DNA of 64,000 bases, taken from the NCBI RefSeq assembly GCF_029227915.1, contig NC_079885.1, positions 4,466,001-4,530,000 of the forward strand, in the 5' to 3' direction. The stretch comes from Hydractinia symbiolongicarpus. Taxonomy: Eukaryota > Cnidaria > Hydrozoa > Anthoathecata > Hydractiniidae. A program made the translations under genes and the position numbers. The stretch's first letter is position 1. Every line of letters starts with the position of its first letter. Below, one piece after another: positions 13,106 through 27,400 of this stretch. The notes beneath the pieces are model-generated. The model was not told the DNA's origin. It saw only the letters and a list, made by a program, of their open reading frames with translations, and ran no database searches.

Positions 13106-13975
13106 ATGAAAATTAGTTTTTGAGAATATCTGTACTCCTTCAGCACGTGCTAACGGCCAGGATTGGTTCCACAGTAAAGAGATAACTGATTTATCTAAAC
13201 TTTTAATTAAAGCGCTACCACAGCACCTAGTGAAATCGCTGAATTCCAGAAATCATGTCAAATTAAAAAGAATGTTATTCGTTGAAGTCCAATTGGCTCA
13301 TTTATCACATTTATAAGGTTACAGTTTAAAATCAGTTCAATTATGTCCCACAGTCAAACGTTTCACTGTTAAAAACGATGCAACCTAGTAATACCCGAAT
13401 AACATCGCTAAATACATGTTGGTACGAATATGTGACGCAACCGTTGTAACTCAAACTGATTGATACCGCCAAGAAGTCAATGAAATGTAGTTTTACAAAA
13501 TGTGTGTATTCCTTCAGCGCGTGCTAACGGCCAGGATTGGTCCCATAGTAAAAAAAAGATTTAAATATCTAAATTTTTAAATAAAGTGCTACCACAGAGA
13601 CCAGTGTAATCGCTGAATTCCATCAATCATGTCAAATTAAGAAGAATGTTATTCCTTGGAGTCCAATTGGCTCATTTATCACATTTGTAAGGCCACAGTC
13701 CAAAGTCAGTTCAATTAAGTCCCACAGTCAAATGTTTCACTTTTAAAAGCGATGCAACCTAGTAACATCCGAATAATGTCGCTAAACACATGTTGGTACG
13801 AATATGTGACACAACCGCTGTAACTCAAACGGATTAATACCGCTAGAAAGTCAATAAAATGTAGTTTTTGAAACTGTTCCTATTTAATCATTGCGTGTTA
13901 ACGGCCAGGATTTGTCCCACAGTATAAAAAGACTTATTTATCTAAATTTTTAAATAAAGCGCTACCACAGAGCCT
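13105..13975. repeat. Satellite monomers leading into the 7-mer block
   Basis: About two and a half monomers that are partly unlike their neighbours (gagaatatctgtactccttcag; aaaatgtgtgtattcc). The segment with gtttcacttttaaaagcgatgcaacctagtaacatcc resembles monomers inside the adjacent 2,612-bp unit. No gene. Confidence 0.75.
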
Positions 13976-16900
13976 AGTGTAATTGCTGAATTCCTGCAAT
14001 CATGTCATATCAAGAAAAATGTTATTCCTTAGAGTCCAATTGTCTCATTTATCACATTTACAAGGTCGCAGTCCAGAATCAGTTCAATTGAGTCCCACAG
14101 TCAATCGTTTCACTGTTAAAAGCGATACAACTTAGTAATATCGGAACAAAATCACTAAATACATGTTGGCACGAATATGTGTCGCAACCGTTGTAACTCA
14201 AACGGATTGACACCGTTAGAAAGTCAATGAAATGTAGTTTTTGAAACTGTCTCTATTTCTTCAGCGCGAACTACCGACTAAGATTGGTCCGACACTAAAA
14301 ACTGACTAATTTATCTTAATTTTTAAGTAAAGCTCTACCACAGCGCTCAGTGTAATCGCTGAGTTCAAGCAATCATGTCATATTAAGAAAAATGTTATTC
14401 CTTAGAGTCCAATTGGCTCATTTATCGCATTTACAAGGTCACAGTCCAGAATCAGTTCAATTACGTCCCACAGTCAATCGTTTCACTGTTAAAAGCGATA
14501 CAACTTAGTAATATCGGAAAGAAATCACTAAATACATGTTGGTACAAATATTTGACGCAACCGTTGTAACTCAAACGGATTGACACCGTTAGAAAGTCAA
14601 TGAAATGTAGTTTTTGAAACTGTCTCTATTATTTCAGCGCGAACTACCGACTAGGATTGGTCCCACAGTAAAAAATGACTTATTTATCTTATTTTTTAGT
14701 TAAAGCTCTACCACAGCGCTCAGTGTAATCGCTGAGTTCCAGCAATCCCGATAAATTAAGAAGAATGTTATTCCTTGGAGTCCAATTGGCTCATTCATCA
14801 TATTTATAAGGCTACAGTTCAAAATCAGTTCAATTAAGTCCCACTGTCAAACGTTTCACTGTTAAAAGCCATGCAAGCTAGTAATAACCGAATAATGTTG
14901 CTAAATACATGTTGGTACGAATATGTGACGCAACCGTTGTAACTCAAACTGATTGATACCTCCAAGAAGTCAATGAAATGTAATTTTTGAGAATGTCTCT
15001 ATTCTTTCAGCCCGTGCTAACGGCCAGGATTTGTCCCACAGTAAAAAAAGATTTAAGTATCTCAATTCTTAAATAAAGTGCTACCACAGAGACCAGTGTA
15101 ATCGCTGAATTCCATCAATCATGTCAAATTAAGAAGAATGTTATTCCATGGAGTCCAATTGGCTCATTTATCACATTTGTAAGGCCACAGTCCAAAGTCA
15201 GTTCAATTAAGTCCCACAGTCAAATGTTTCACTTTTAAAAGCGATGCAACCTAGTAACATCCGAATAATGTCGCTAAATACATGTTGGTACGAATATGTG
15301 ACACAACCGTTGTAACTCAAACGGATTAATACCGCTAGAAAGTCAATAAAATGTAGTTTTTGAAACTGTTCCTATTTAATCATTGCGTGCTAACGGCCAG
15401 GATTTGTCCCACAGTAAAAAAAGACTTATTTATCTAAATTTTTAAATAAAGCGCTACCACAGAGCCTAGTGTAATCGCTGAATTCCAGCAATCATGTCAT
15501 ATTAAGAAAAATGTTATTCCTTAGAGTCCAATTGTCTCATTTATCACATTTACAAGGTCGCAGTCCAGAATCAGTTCAATTAAGTCCCACAGTCAATCGT
15601 TTCACTGTTAAAAGCGATGCAACTTAGTAATATCGGAACAAAATCACTAAATACATGTTGGTACGAATATGTGACGCAACTGTTGTAACTCAAACGGATT
15701 GACATCCTTAGAAAGTCAATGAAATGTAGTTTTTGAAACTGTCTCTATTTCTTCAGCGCGAACTACCGACTAGGGTTGGTCCGACACTAAAAACTGACTA
15801 ATTTATCTTAATTTTTAAGTAAAGCTCTACCACAGCGCTCAGTGTAATCGCTGAGTTCCAGCAATCATGTCATATTAAGAAAATGTTATTCCTTAGAGTC
15901 CAATTGGCTCATTTATCGCATTTACAAGGTCACAGTCCAGAATCAGTTCAATTAAGTCCCACAGTCAATCATTTCACTGTTAAAAGCGATACAACTTAGT
16001 AATATCGAAACAAAATCACTAAATACATGTTGGTACGAATATGTGACGCAACCGTTGTAACTCAAACGGATTGACTCCCTTAGAAAGTCAATGAAATGTA
16101 GTTTTTGAAACTGTCTCTATTACTTCAGCGCGAACTACCGACTAGGACTGGTCCCACAGTAAAAAATGACTTATTTATCTTATTTTTTAGTTAAAGCTCT
16201 ACCACAGCGCTCAGTGTAATCGCTGAGTTCCAGCAATCCCGACAAATTAAGAAGAATGTTATTCCTTGGAGTCCAATTGGCTCATTCATCACATTTATAA
16301 GGCCACAGTTCAAAATCAGTTCAATTAAGTCCCACTGTCAAACTTTTCACTGTTAAAAGCCATGCAACCTAGTAATACCCGAATAATGTCGCTAAATACA
16401 TGTTGGTACGAATATGTGACGCAACCGTTGTAACTCAAACTGATTGATACCCCCAAGAAGTCAATGAAATGTAATTTTTGAGAATGTCTCTATTCTTTCC
16501 GCCCATGCTAACGGCCAGGATTTGTCCCACAGTAAAAAAAAGATTTAAGTATCTCAATTTTTAAATTAAGCGCTACCACACAGCCTAGTGTAATTGCTGA
16601 ATTCCTGCAATCATGTCATATTAAGAAAAATGTTATTCCTTAGAGTCCAATTGTCTCATTTATCACATTTACAAGGTCGCAGTCCAGAATCAGTTCAATT
16701 GAGTCCCACAGTCAATCGTTTCACTGTTAAAAGCGATACAACTTAGTAATATCGGAACAAAATCACTAAATACATGTTGGCACGAATATGTGTCGCAACC
16801 GTTGTAACTCAAACGGATTGACACCGTTAGAAAGTCAATGAAATGTAGTTTTTGAAACTGTCTCTATTTCTTCAGCGCGAACTACCGACTAGGATTGGTC

Positions 16901-19900
16901 CGACACTAAAAACTGACTAATTTATCTTAATTTTTAAGTAAAGCTCTACCACAGCGCTCAGTGTAATCGCTGAGTTCAAGCAATCATGTCATATTAAGAA
17001 AAATGTTATTCCTTAGAGTCCAATTGGCTCATTTATCGCATTTACAAGGTCACAGTCCAGAATCAGTTCAATTACGTCCCACAGTCAATCGTTTCACTGT
17101 TAAAAGCGATACAACTTAGTAATATCGGAAAGAAATCACTAAATACATGTTGGTACAAATATTTGACGCAACCGTTGTAACTCAAACGGATTGACACCGT
17201 TAGAAAGTCAAGGAAATGTAGTTTTTGAAACTGTCTCTATTACTTCAGCGCGAACTACCGACTAGGATTGGTCCCACAGTAAAAAATGACTTATTTATCT
17301 TATTTTTTAGTTAAAGCTCTACCACAGCGCTCAGTGTAATCGCTGAGTTCCAGCAATCCCGATAAATTAAGAAGAATGTTATTCCTTGGAGTCCAATTGG
17401 CTCATTCATCATATTTATAAGGCTACAGTTCAAAATCAGTTCAATTAAGTCCCACTGTCAAACGTTTCACTGTTAAAAGCCATGCAAGCTAGTAATAACC
17501 GAATAATGTCGCTAAATACATGTTGGTACGAATATGTGACGCAACCGTTGTAACTCAAACTGATTGATACCTCCAAGAAGTCAATGAAATGTAATTTTTG
17601 AGAATGTCTCTATTCTTTCAGCCCGTGCTAACGGCCAGGATTTGTCCCACAGTAAAAAAAGATTTAAGTATCTCAATTCTTAAATAAAGTGCTACTACAG
17701 AGACCAGTGTAATCGCTGAACTCCATCAATCATGTCAAATTAAGAAGAATGTTATTCCATGGAGTCCAATTGGCTCATTTATCACATTTGTAAGGCCACA
17801 GTCCAAAGTCAGTTCAATTAAGTCCCACAGTCAAATGTTTCACTTTCAAAAGCGATGCAACCTAGTAACATCCGAATAATGTCGCTAAATACATGTTGGT
17901 ACGAATATGTGACACAACCGTTGTAACTCAAACGGATTAATACCGCTAGAAAGTCAATAAAATGTAGTTTTTGAAACTGTTCCTATTTAATCATTGCGTG
18001 CTAACGGCCAGGATTTGTCCCACAGTAAAAAAAGACTTATTTATCTAAATTTTTAAATAAAGCGCTACCACAGAGCCTAGTGTAATCGCTGAATTCCAGC
18101 AATCATGTCATATTAAGAAAAATGTTATTCCTTAGAGTCCAATTGTCTCATTTATCACATTTACAAGGTCGCAGTCCAGAATCAGTTCAATTAAGTCTCA
18201 CAGTCAATCGTTTCACTGTTAAAAGCGATGCAACTTAGTAATATTGGAACAAAATCACTAAATACATGTTGGTACGAATATGTGACGCAACCGTTGTAAC
18301 TCAAACGGATTGACATCCTTAGAAAGTCGATGAAATTTAGTTTTTGAAACTGTCTCTATTTCTTCAGCGCGAACTACCGACTAGGGTTGGTCCGACACTA
18401 AAAACTGACTAATTTATCTTAATTTTTAAGTAAAGCTCTACCACAGCGCTCAGTGTAATCGCTGAGTTCCAGCAATCATGTCATATTAAGAAAAATGTTA
18501 TTCCTTAGAGTCCAATTGGCTCATTTATCGCATTTACAAGGTCACAGTCCAGAATCAGTTCAATTAAGTCCCACAGTCAATCATTTCACTGTTAAAAGCG
18601 ATACAACTTAGTAATATCGAAACAAAATCACTAAATACATGTTGGTACGAATATGTGACGCAACCGTTGTAACTCAAACGGATTGACACCCTTAGAAAGT
18701 CAATGAAATGTAGTTTTTGAAACTGTCTCTATTACTTCAGCGCGAACTACCGACTAGGATTGGTCCCACAGTAAAAAATGACTTATTTATCTTATTTTTT
18801 AGTTAAAGCTCTACCACAGCGCTCAGTGTAATCGCTGAGTTCCAGCAATCCCGACAAATTAAGAAGAATGTTATTCCTTGGAGTCCAATTGGCTCATTCA
18901 TCACATTTATAAGGCCACAGTTCAAAATCAGTTCAATTAAGTCCCACTGTCAAACTTTTCACTGTTAAAAGCCATGCAACCTAGTAATACCCGAATAATG
19001 TCACTAAATACATGTTGGTACGAATATGTGACGCAACCGTTGTAACTCAAACTGATTGATACCCCCAAGAAGTCAATGAAATGTAATTTTTGAGAATGTC
19101 TCTATTCTTTCCGCCCATGCTAACGGCCAGGATTTGTCCCACAGTAAAAAAAAGATTTAAGTATCTCAATTTTTAAATTAAGCGCTACCACACAGCCTAG
19201 TGTAATTGCTGAATTCCTGCAATCATGTCATATTAAGAAAAATGTTATTCCTTAGAGTCCAATTGTCTCATTTATCACATTTACAAGGTCGCAGTCCAGA
19301 ATCAGTTCAATTGAGTCCCACAGTCAATCGTTTCACTGTTAAAAGCGATACAACTTAGTAATATCGGAACAAAATCACTAAATACATGTTGGCACGAATA
19401 TGTGTCGCAACCGTTGTAACTCAAACGGATTGACACCGTTAGAAAGTCAATGAAATGTAGTTTTTGAAACTGTCTCTATTTCTTCAGCGCGAACTACCGA
19501 CTAGGATTGGTCCGACACTAAAAACTGACTAATTTATCTTAATTTTTAAGTAAAGCTCTACCACAGCGCTCAGTGTAATCGCTGAGTTCAAGCAATCATG
19601 TCATATTAAGAAAAATGTTATTCCTTAGAGTCCAATTGGCTCATTTATCGCATTTACAAGGTCACAGTCCAGAATCAGTTCAATTACGTCCCACAGTCAA
19701 TCGTTTCACTGTTAAAAGCGATACAACTTAGTAATATCGGAAAGAAATCACTAAATACATGTTGGTACAAATATTTGACGCAACCGTTGTAACTCAAACG
19801 GATTGACACCGTTAGAAAGTCAATGAAATGTAGTTTTTGAAACTGTCTCTATTACTTCAGCGCGAACTACCGACTAGGATTGGTCCCACAGTAAAAAATG

Positions 19901-22900
19901 ACTTATTTATCTTATTTTTTAGTTAAAGCTCTACCACAGCGCTCAGTGTAATCGCTGAGTTCCAGCAATCCCGATAAATTAAGAAGAATGTTATTCCTTG
20001 GAGTCCAATTGGCTCATTCATCATATTTATAAGGCTACAGTTCAAAATCAGTTCAATTAAGTCCCACTGTCAAACGTTTCACTGTTAAAAGCCATGCAAG
20101 CTAGTAATAACCGAATAATGTCGCTAAATACATGTTGGTACGAATATGTGACGCAACCGTTGTAACTCAAACTGATTGATACCTCCAAGAAGTCAATGAA
20201 ATGTAATTTTTGAGAATGTCTCTATTCTTTCAGCCCGTGCTAACGGCCAGGATTTGTCCCACAGTAAAAAAAGATTTAAGTATCTCAATTCTTAAATAAA
20301 GTGCTACCACAGAGACCAGTGTAATCGCTGAATTCCATCAATCATGTCAAATTAAGAAGAATGTTATTCCATGGAGTCCAATTGGCTCATTTATCACATT
20401 TGTAAGGCCACAGTCCAAAGTCAGTTCAATTAAGTCCCACAGTCAAATGTTTCACTTTTAAAAGCGATGCAACCTAGTAACATCCGAATAATGTCGCTAA
20501 ATACATGTTGGTACGAATATGTGACACAACCGTTGTAACTCAAACGGATTAATACCGCTAAAAAGTCAATAAAATGTAGTTTTTGAAACTGTTCCTATTT
20601 AATCATTGCGTGCTAACGGCCAGGATTTGTCCCACAGTAAAAAAAGACTTATTTATCTAAATTTTTAAATAAAGCGCTACCACAGAGCCTAGTGTAATCG
20701 CTGAATTCCAGCAATCATGTCATATTAAGAAAAATGTTATTCCTTAGAGTCCAATTGTCTCATTTATCACATTTACAAGGTCGCAGTCCAGAATCAGTTC
20801 AATTAAGTCCCACAGTCAATCGTTTCACTGTTAAAAGCGATGCAACTTAGTAATATCGGAACAAAATCACTAAATACATGTTGGTACGAATATGTGACGC
20901 AACCGTTGTAACTCAAACGGATTGACATCCTTAGAAAGTCAATGAAATGTAGTTTTTGAAACTGTCTCTATTTCTTCAGCGCGAACTACCGACTAGGGTT
21001 GGTCCGACACTAAAAACTGACTAATTTATCTTAATTTTTAAGTAAAGCTCTACCACAGCGCTCAGTGTAATCGCTGAGTTCCAGCAATCATGTCATATTA
21101 AGAAAAATGTTATTCCTTAGAGTCCAATTGGCTCATTTATCGCATTTACAAGGTCACAGTCCAGAATCAGTTCAATTAAGTCCCACAGTCAATCATTTCA
21201 CTGTTAAAAGCGATACAACTTAGTAATATCGAAACAAAATCACTAAATACATGTTGGTACGAATATGTGACGCAACCGTTGTAACTCAAACGGATTGACA
21301 CCCTTAGAAAGTCAATGAAATGTAGTTTTTGAAACTGTCTCTATTACTTCAGCGCGAACTACCGACTAGGATTGGTCCCACAGTAAAAAATGACTTATTT
21401 ATCTTATTTTTTAGTTAAAGCTCTACCACAGCGCTCAGTGTAATCGCTGAGTTCCAGCAATCCCGACAAATTAAGAAGAATGTTATTCCTTGGAGTCCAA
21501 TTGGCTCATTCATCACATTTATAAGGCCACAGATCAAAATCAGTTCAATTAAGTCCCACTGTCAAACTTTTCACTGTTAAAAGCCATGCAACCTAGTAAT
21601 ACCCGAATAATGTCACTAAATACATGTTGGTACGAATATGTGACGCAACCGTTGTAACTCAAACTGATTGATACCCCCAAGAAGTCAATGAAATGTAATT
21701 TTTGAGAATGTCTCTATTCTTTCCGCCCATGCTAACGGCCAGGATTTGTCCCACAGTAAAAAAAAGATTTAAGTATCTCAATTTTTAAATTAAGCGCTAC
21801 CACACAGCCTAGTGTAATTGCTGAATTCCTGCAATCATGTCATATTAAGAAAAATGTTATTCCTTAGAGTCCAATTGTCTCATTTATCACATTTACAAGG
21901 TCGCAGTCCAGAATCAGTTCAATTGAGTCCCACAGTCAATCGTTTCACTGTTAAAAGCGATACAACTTAGTAATATCGGAACAAAATCACTAAATACATG
22001 TTGGCACGAATATGTGTCGCAACCGTTGTAACTCAAACGGATTGACACCGTTAGAAAGTCAATGAAATGTAGTTTTTGAAACTGTCTCTATTTCTTCAGC
22101 GCGAACTACCGACTAGGATTGGTCCGACACTAAAAACTGACTAATTTATCTTAATTTTTAAGTAAAGCTCTACCACAGCGCTCAGTGTAATCGCTGAGTT
22201 CAAGCAATCATGTCATATTAAGAAAAATGTTATTCCTTAGAGTCCAATTGGCTCATTTATCGCATTTACAAGGTCAAAGTCCAGAATCAGTTCAATTACG
22301 TCCCACAGTCAATCGTTTCACTGTTAAAAGCGATACAACTTAGTAATATCGGAAAGAAATCACTAAATACATGTTGGTACAAATATTTGACGCAACCGTT
22401 GTAACTCAAACGGATTGACACCGTTAGAAAGTCAATGAAATGTAGTTTTTGAAACTGTCTCTATTACTTCAGCGCGAACTACCGACTAGGATTGGTCCCA
22501 CAGTAAAAAATGACTTATTTATCTTATTTTTTAGTTAAAGCTCTACCACAGCGCTCAGTGTAATCGCTGAGTTCCAGCAATCCCGATAAATTAAGAAGAA
22601 TGTTATTCCTTGGAGTCCAATTGGCTCATTCATCATATTTATAAGGCTACAGTTCAAAATCAGTTCAATTAAGTCCCACTGTCAAACGTTTCACTGTTAC
22701 AAGCCATGCAAGCTAGTAATAACCGAATAATGTCGCTAAATACATGTTGGTACGAATATGTGACGCAACCGTTGTAACTCAAACTGATTGATACCTCCAA
22801 GAAGTCAATGAAATGTAATTTTTGAGAATGTCTCTATTCTTTCAGCCCGTGCTAACGGCCAGGATTTGTCCCACAGTAAAAAAAGATTTAAGTATCTCAA

Positions 22901-24420
22901 TTCTTAAATAAAGTGCTACCACAGAGACCAGTGTAATCGCTGAATTCCATCAATCATGTCAAATTAAGAAGAATGTTATTCCATGGAGTCCAATTGGCTC
23001 ATTTATCACATTTGTAAGGCCACAGTCCAAAGTCAGTTCAATTAAGTCCCACAGTCAAATGTTTCACTTTTAAAAGCGATGCAACCTAGTAACATCCGAA
23101 TAATGTCGCTAAATACATGTTGGTACGAATATGTGACACAACCGTTGTAACTCAAACGGATTAATACCGCTAAAAAGTCAATAAAATGTAGTTTTTGAAA
23201 CTGTTCCTATTTAATCATTGCGTGCTAACGGCCAGGATTTGTCCCACAGTAAAAAAAGACTTATTTATCTAAATTTTTAAATAAAGCGCTACCACAGAGC
23301 CTAGTGTAATCGCTGAATTCCAGCAATCATGTCATATTAAGAAAAATGTTATTCCTTAGAGTCCAATTGTCTCATTTATCACATTTACAAGGTCGCAGTC
23401 CAGAATCAGTTCAATTAAGTCCCACAGTCAATCGTTTCACTGTTAAAAGCGATGCAACTTAGTAATATCGGAACAAAATCACTAAATACATGTTGGTACG
23501 AATATGTGACGCAACCGTTGTAACTCAAACGGATTGACATCCTTAGAAAGTCAATGAAATGTAGTTTTTGAAACTGTCTCTATTTCTTCAGCGCGAACTA
23601 CCGACTAGGGTTGGTCCGACACTAAAAACTGACTAATTTATCTTAATTTTTAAGTAAAGCTCTACCACAGCGCTCAGTGTAATCGCTGAGTTCCAGCAAT
23701 CATGTCATATTAAGAAAAATGTTATTCCTTAGAGTCCAATTGGCTCATTTATCGCATTTACAAGGTCACAGTCCAGAATCAGTTCAATTAAGTCCCACAG
23801 TCAATCATTTCACTGTTAAAAGCGATACAACTTAGTAATATCGAAACAAAATCACTAAATACATGTTGGTACGAATATGTGACGCAACCGTTGTAACTCA
23901 AACGGATTGACACCCTTAGAAAGTCAATGAAATGTAGTTTTTGAAACTGTCTCTATTACTTCAGCGCGAACTACCGACTAGGATTGGTCCCACAGTAAAA
24001 AATGACTTATTTATCTTATTTTTTAGTTAAAGCTCTACCACAGCGCTCAGTGTAATCGCTGAGTTCCAGCAATCCCGACAAATTAAGAAGAATGTTATTC
24101 CTTGGAGTCCAATTGGCTCATTCATCACATTTATAAGGCCACAGTTCAAAATCAGTTCAATTAAGTCCCACTGTCAAACTTTTCACTGTTAAAAGCCATG
24201 CAACCTAGTAATACCCGAATAATGTCGCTAAATACATGTTGGTACGAATATGTGACGCAACCGTTGTAACTCAAACTGATTGATACCCCCAAGAAGTCAA
24301 TGAAATGTAATTTTTGAGAATGTCTCTATTCTTTCCGCCCATGCTAACGGCCAGGATTTGTCCCACAGTAAAAAAAAGATTTAAGTATCTCAATTTTTAA
24401 ATTAAGCGCTACCATACAGC
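13975..24420. repeat. Higher-order repeat, 2,612 bp x4 (seven-monomer unit)
   Basis: The private segment acatgttggcacgaatatgtg occurs at 14,161, 16,772, 19,384 and 21,996, intervals of 2,611, 2,612 and 2,612 bp, equal to seven 373-bp monomers. Four successive copies are near-identical over their whole length, with only scattered single-base differences visible. Entry is at about 13,975 (aattgctgaattcctgcaat); exit is at about 24,420, where the next unit continues with a different monomer (ccagtgtaatcgctgaattccatc). This is the longest and most homogeneous block in the window and it contains no short or 66-bp-deleted monomers. Confidence 0.93.
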
Positions 24421-27400
24421 CCAGTGTAATCGCTGAATTCCATCAATCATGTCAAATTAAGAAGAATGTTATTCCTTGGAGTCCAATTGGCTCATTTATC
24501 ACATTTGCAAGGTTACAGTCAAAAGTCAGTTCAATTAAGTCCCACAGTCAAACGTTTCACTGTTAAAAGCGATGCAACCTAGTAACATCCGAATAATATC
24601 GCTAAATACATGTTGGTACGAATATGTGACACAACCGTTGTAACTCAAACGGATTGACACCGCTAGAAAGTCAATGAAATGTAGTTTGTGAAAATGTCTC
24701 TATTTCTTCTGCGCGCGCAGACGGCTAGGATTGGTCCCACAGTAGAAAATGACTTGTTTAACTAAATTTTTAAATAAAGCGCTGCGCAGCGCCCAGTGTA
24801 ACTGCTGAATTCCAGCAATCATGTCATATTAAGAAAAATGTTATTCCTTAGAGTCCAATTGTCTCATTTATCACATTTACAAGGTCGCAGTCTAGAATCA
24901 GTTCAATTAAGTCCCACAGTCAATCGTTTCACTGTTAAAAGCGATACAACTTAGTAATATCGAAACAAAATCACTAAATACATGTTGGTACGAATATGTG
25001 ACGAAACCGTTGTAACTCAAACGGATTGACACCGTTAGAAAGTCAATGAAATGTAGTTTTTGAAATTGTCTCTATTTCTTCAGCGCGAACTACCGACTAG
25101 GATTGGTCCCACAGCAAAGAAATAACTGATTTGTCTAAACTTTTAATTAAAGCGCTACCACAGAACCTAGTGAAATCGCTGAATTCCAGAAATCATGTCA
25201 AATTAAAAAGAATGTTATTCGTTGAAGTCCAATTGGCTCATTTATCACATTTATAAGGCTACAGTTCAAAATCAGTTCAATTATGTCCCACAGTCAAACG
25301 TTTCAGTGTTAAAAACGATGCAACCTAGTAATACCCGAATAACATCGCTAAATACATGTTGGTACGAACATGTGGCCCAACCGTTGTAACTCAAATTCAT
25401 TGATGCCGCCAAGAAGTCAATGAAATGTAGTTTTTCAAAATGTGTGTATTCTTTCAGCGCGTGCTAACGGCCAGGATTGGTCCCATAGTAAAAAAAGATT
25501 TAAATATCTAAATTCTTAAATAAAGTGCTACCACAGAGACCAGTGTAATCGCTGAATTCCATCAGTCATGTCAAATTAAGAAGAATGTTATTCCTTGGAG
25601 TCCAATTGGCTCATTTATCACATTTGTAAGGCCACAGTCCAGAGTCAGTTCAATTAAGTCCCGCAGTCAAATGTTTCACTGTTAAAAGCGATGCAACCTA
25701 GTAACATCCGAATAATGTCGCTAAATACATGTTGGTACGAATATGTGACACAACCGTTGTAACTCAAACGGATTAATACCGCTAGAAAGTCAATAAAATG
25801 TAGTTTTTAAAACTGTTCCTATTTAATCATTGCGTGCTAACGGCCAGGATTTGTCCCACAGTAAAAAAAGACTTATTTATCTAAATTTTTAAATAAAGCG
25901 CTACCACAGAGCCTAGTGTAATCGCTGAATTCCAGCAATCATGTCATATTAAGAAAAATGTTATTCCTTGGAGTCCAATTGGCTCATTCATCACATTTAT
26001 AAGGCCACAGTTCAAAATCAGTTCAATTAAGTCCCACTGTCAAACGTTTCACTGTTAAAAGCCATGCAACCTAGTAATACCCGAATAATGTCGCTAAATA
26101 CATGTTGGTACGAATATGTGACGCAACCGTTGTAACTCAAACTGATTGATACCGCCAAGAAGTCAATGAAATGTAATTTTTGAGAATGTCTCTATTCTTT
26201 CAGCCCGTGCTAACGGCCAGGATTTGTCCCACAGTAAAAAAAGATTTAAGTATCTCAATTTTTAAATTAAGCGCTACCACACAGCCCAGTGTAATCGCTG
26301 AATTCCATCAATCATGTCAATTTAAGAAGAATGTTATTCCTTGGAGTCCAATTGGCTCATTTATCACATTTGTTAGGTTACAGTCAAAAGTCAGTTCAAT
26401 TAAGTCCCACAGTCAAACGTTTCACTGTTAAAAGCGATGCAACCTAGTAAAATCCGAATAATATCGCTAAATACATGTTGGTACGAATATGTGGCCCAAC
26501 CGTTGCAACTCAAACTGATTGATACCGCCAAGAAGTCAATAAAAATCAGCTATTGAGAATGTCTCTATTCCTTCAGCGCGTGCTAACGGCCAGGATTGGT
26601 CCCACAGTAAATAAAGACTGATTTATCTAAACTTTTAAATAAAGCGCTACTACAGAAAGTAGTGTAATCGCTGAATTCCAGCAATCATGTCAAATTAAGA
26701 AGAATGTTATTCCTTGGAGTCCAATTGGCTCATTTATCACATTTATAAGGTCAAAGTCCAAAATCTGAAACTGTTCCTACTTATTCAGCGCGTGCTAACT
26801 GCCAGGATTCGGCCCACAGTAAAGAAAAACTTACATATCTAAATTTTTGAAAAATGCGCTACCACAGAGCCTAGTGTAATCGCTGAATTCCAGCAATCTT
26901 GTCAAATTAAGAAGAATGTTATTCCTTGGAGTCAAACTAGCTCATTTATCGCATTTATAAGGTCAAAGTACAAAATCAGTTCAATTAAGTCCCACAGTCA
27001 AACGTGTCACTTTTAAAAGCGATGCAACCTAGTAATATCCGAATAATATCGCTAAATACATGTTGGTACGAATATGTGGCCCAACCGTTGTAACTAAAAC
27101 TGATTGATATTGCCAAGAAGTCAATAAAAATCAGCTATTGAGAATGTCTCTATTACTTCAGTGCATGCTAACGGCCAGAATTAGTCCCACACTAAAGAGA
27201 GACTGATTTATCTAAACTTTTAAATAAAACGCTACCACCGAACCTAGTGTAATCGCTGAATTCCAGCAATCATATCAAATTACGAAAAATGTTATTCCTT
27301 GGAGCCCAGTTGGCTCATTCATCACATTTATAAGGCCACAGTTCAAAATCTGTTCAATTAAGTCCCACAGTCGAACGTTTCACTGTTAAAAGCCATGCAA

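Noticed and set aside
26180-26431. 83-residue open frame, with relatives at 31,081, 33,532 and 40,353
   Set aside because: It starts at a TTG or internal ATG, lies wholly in one satellite monomer subtype, is closed by stops in most monomers, and has no domain. Its repetition reflects HOR amplification and not selection for a protein.
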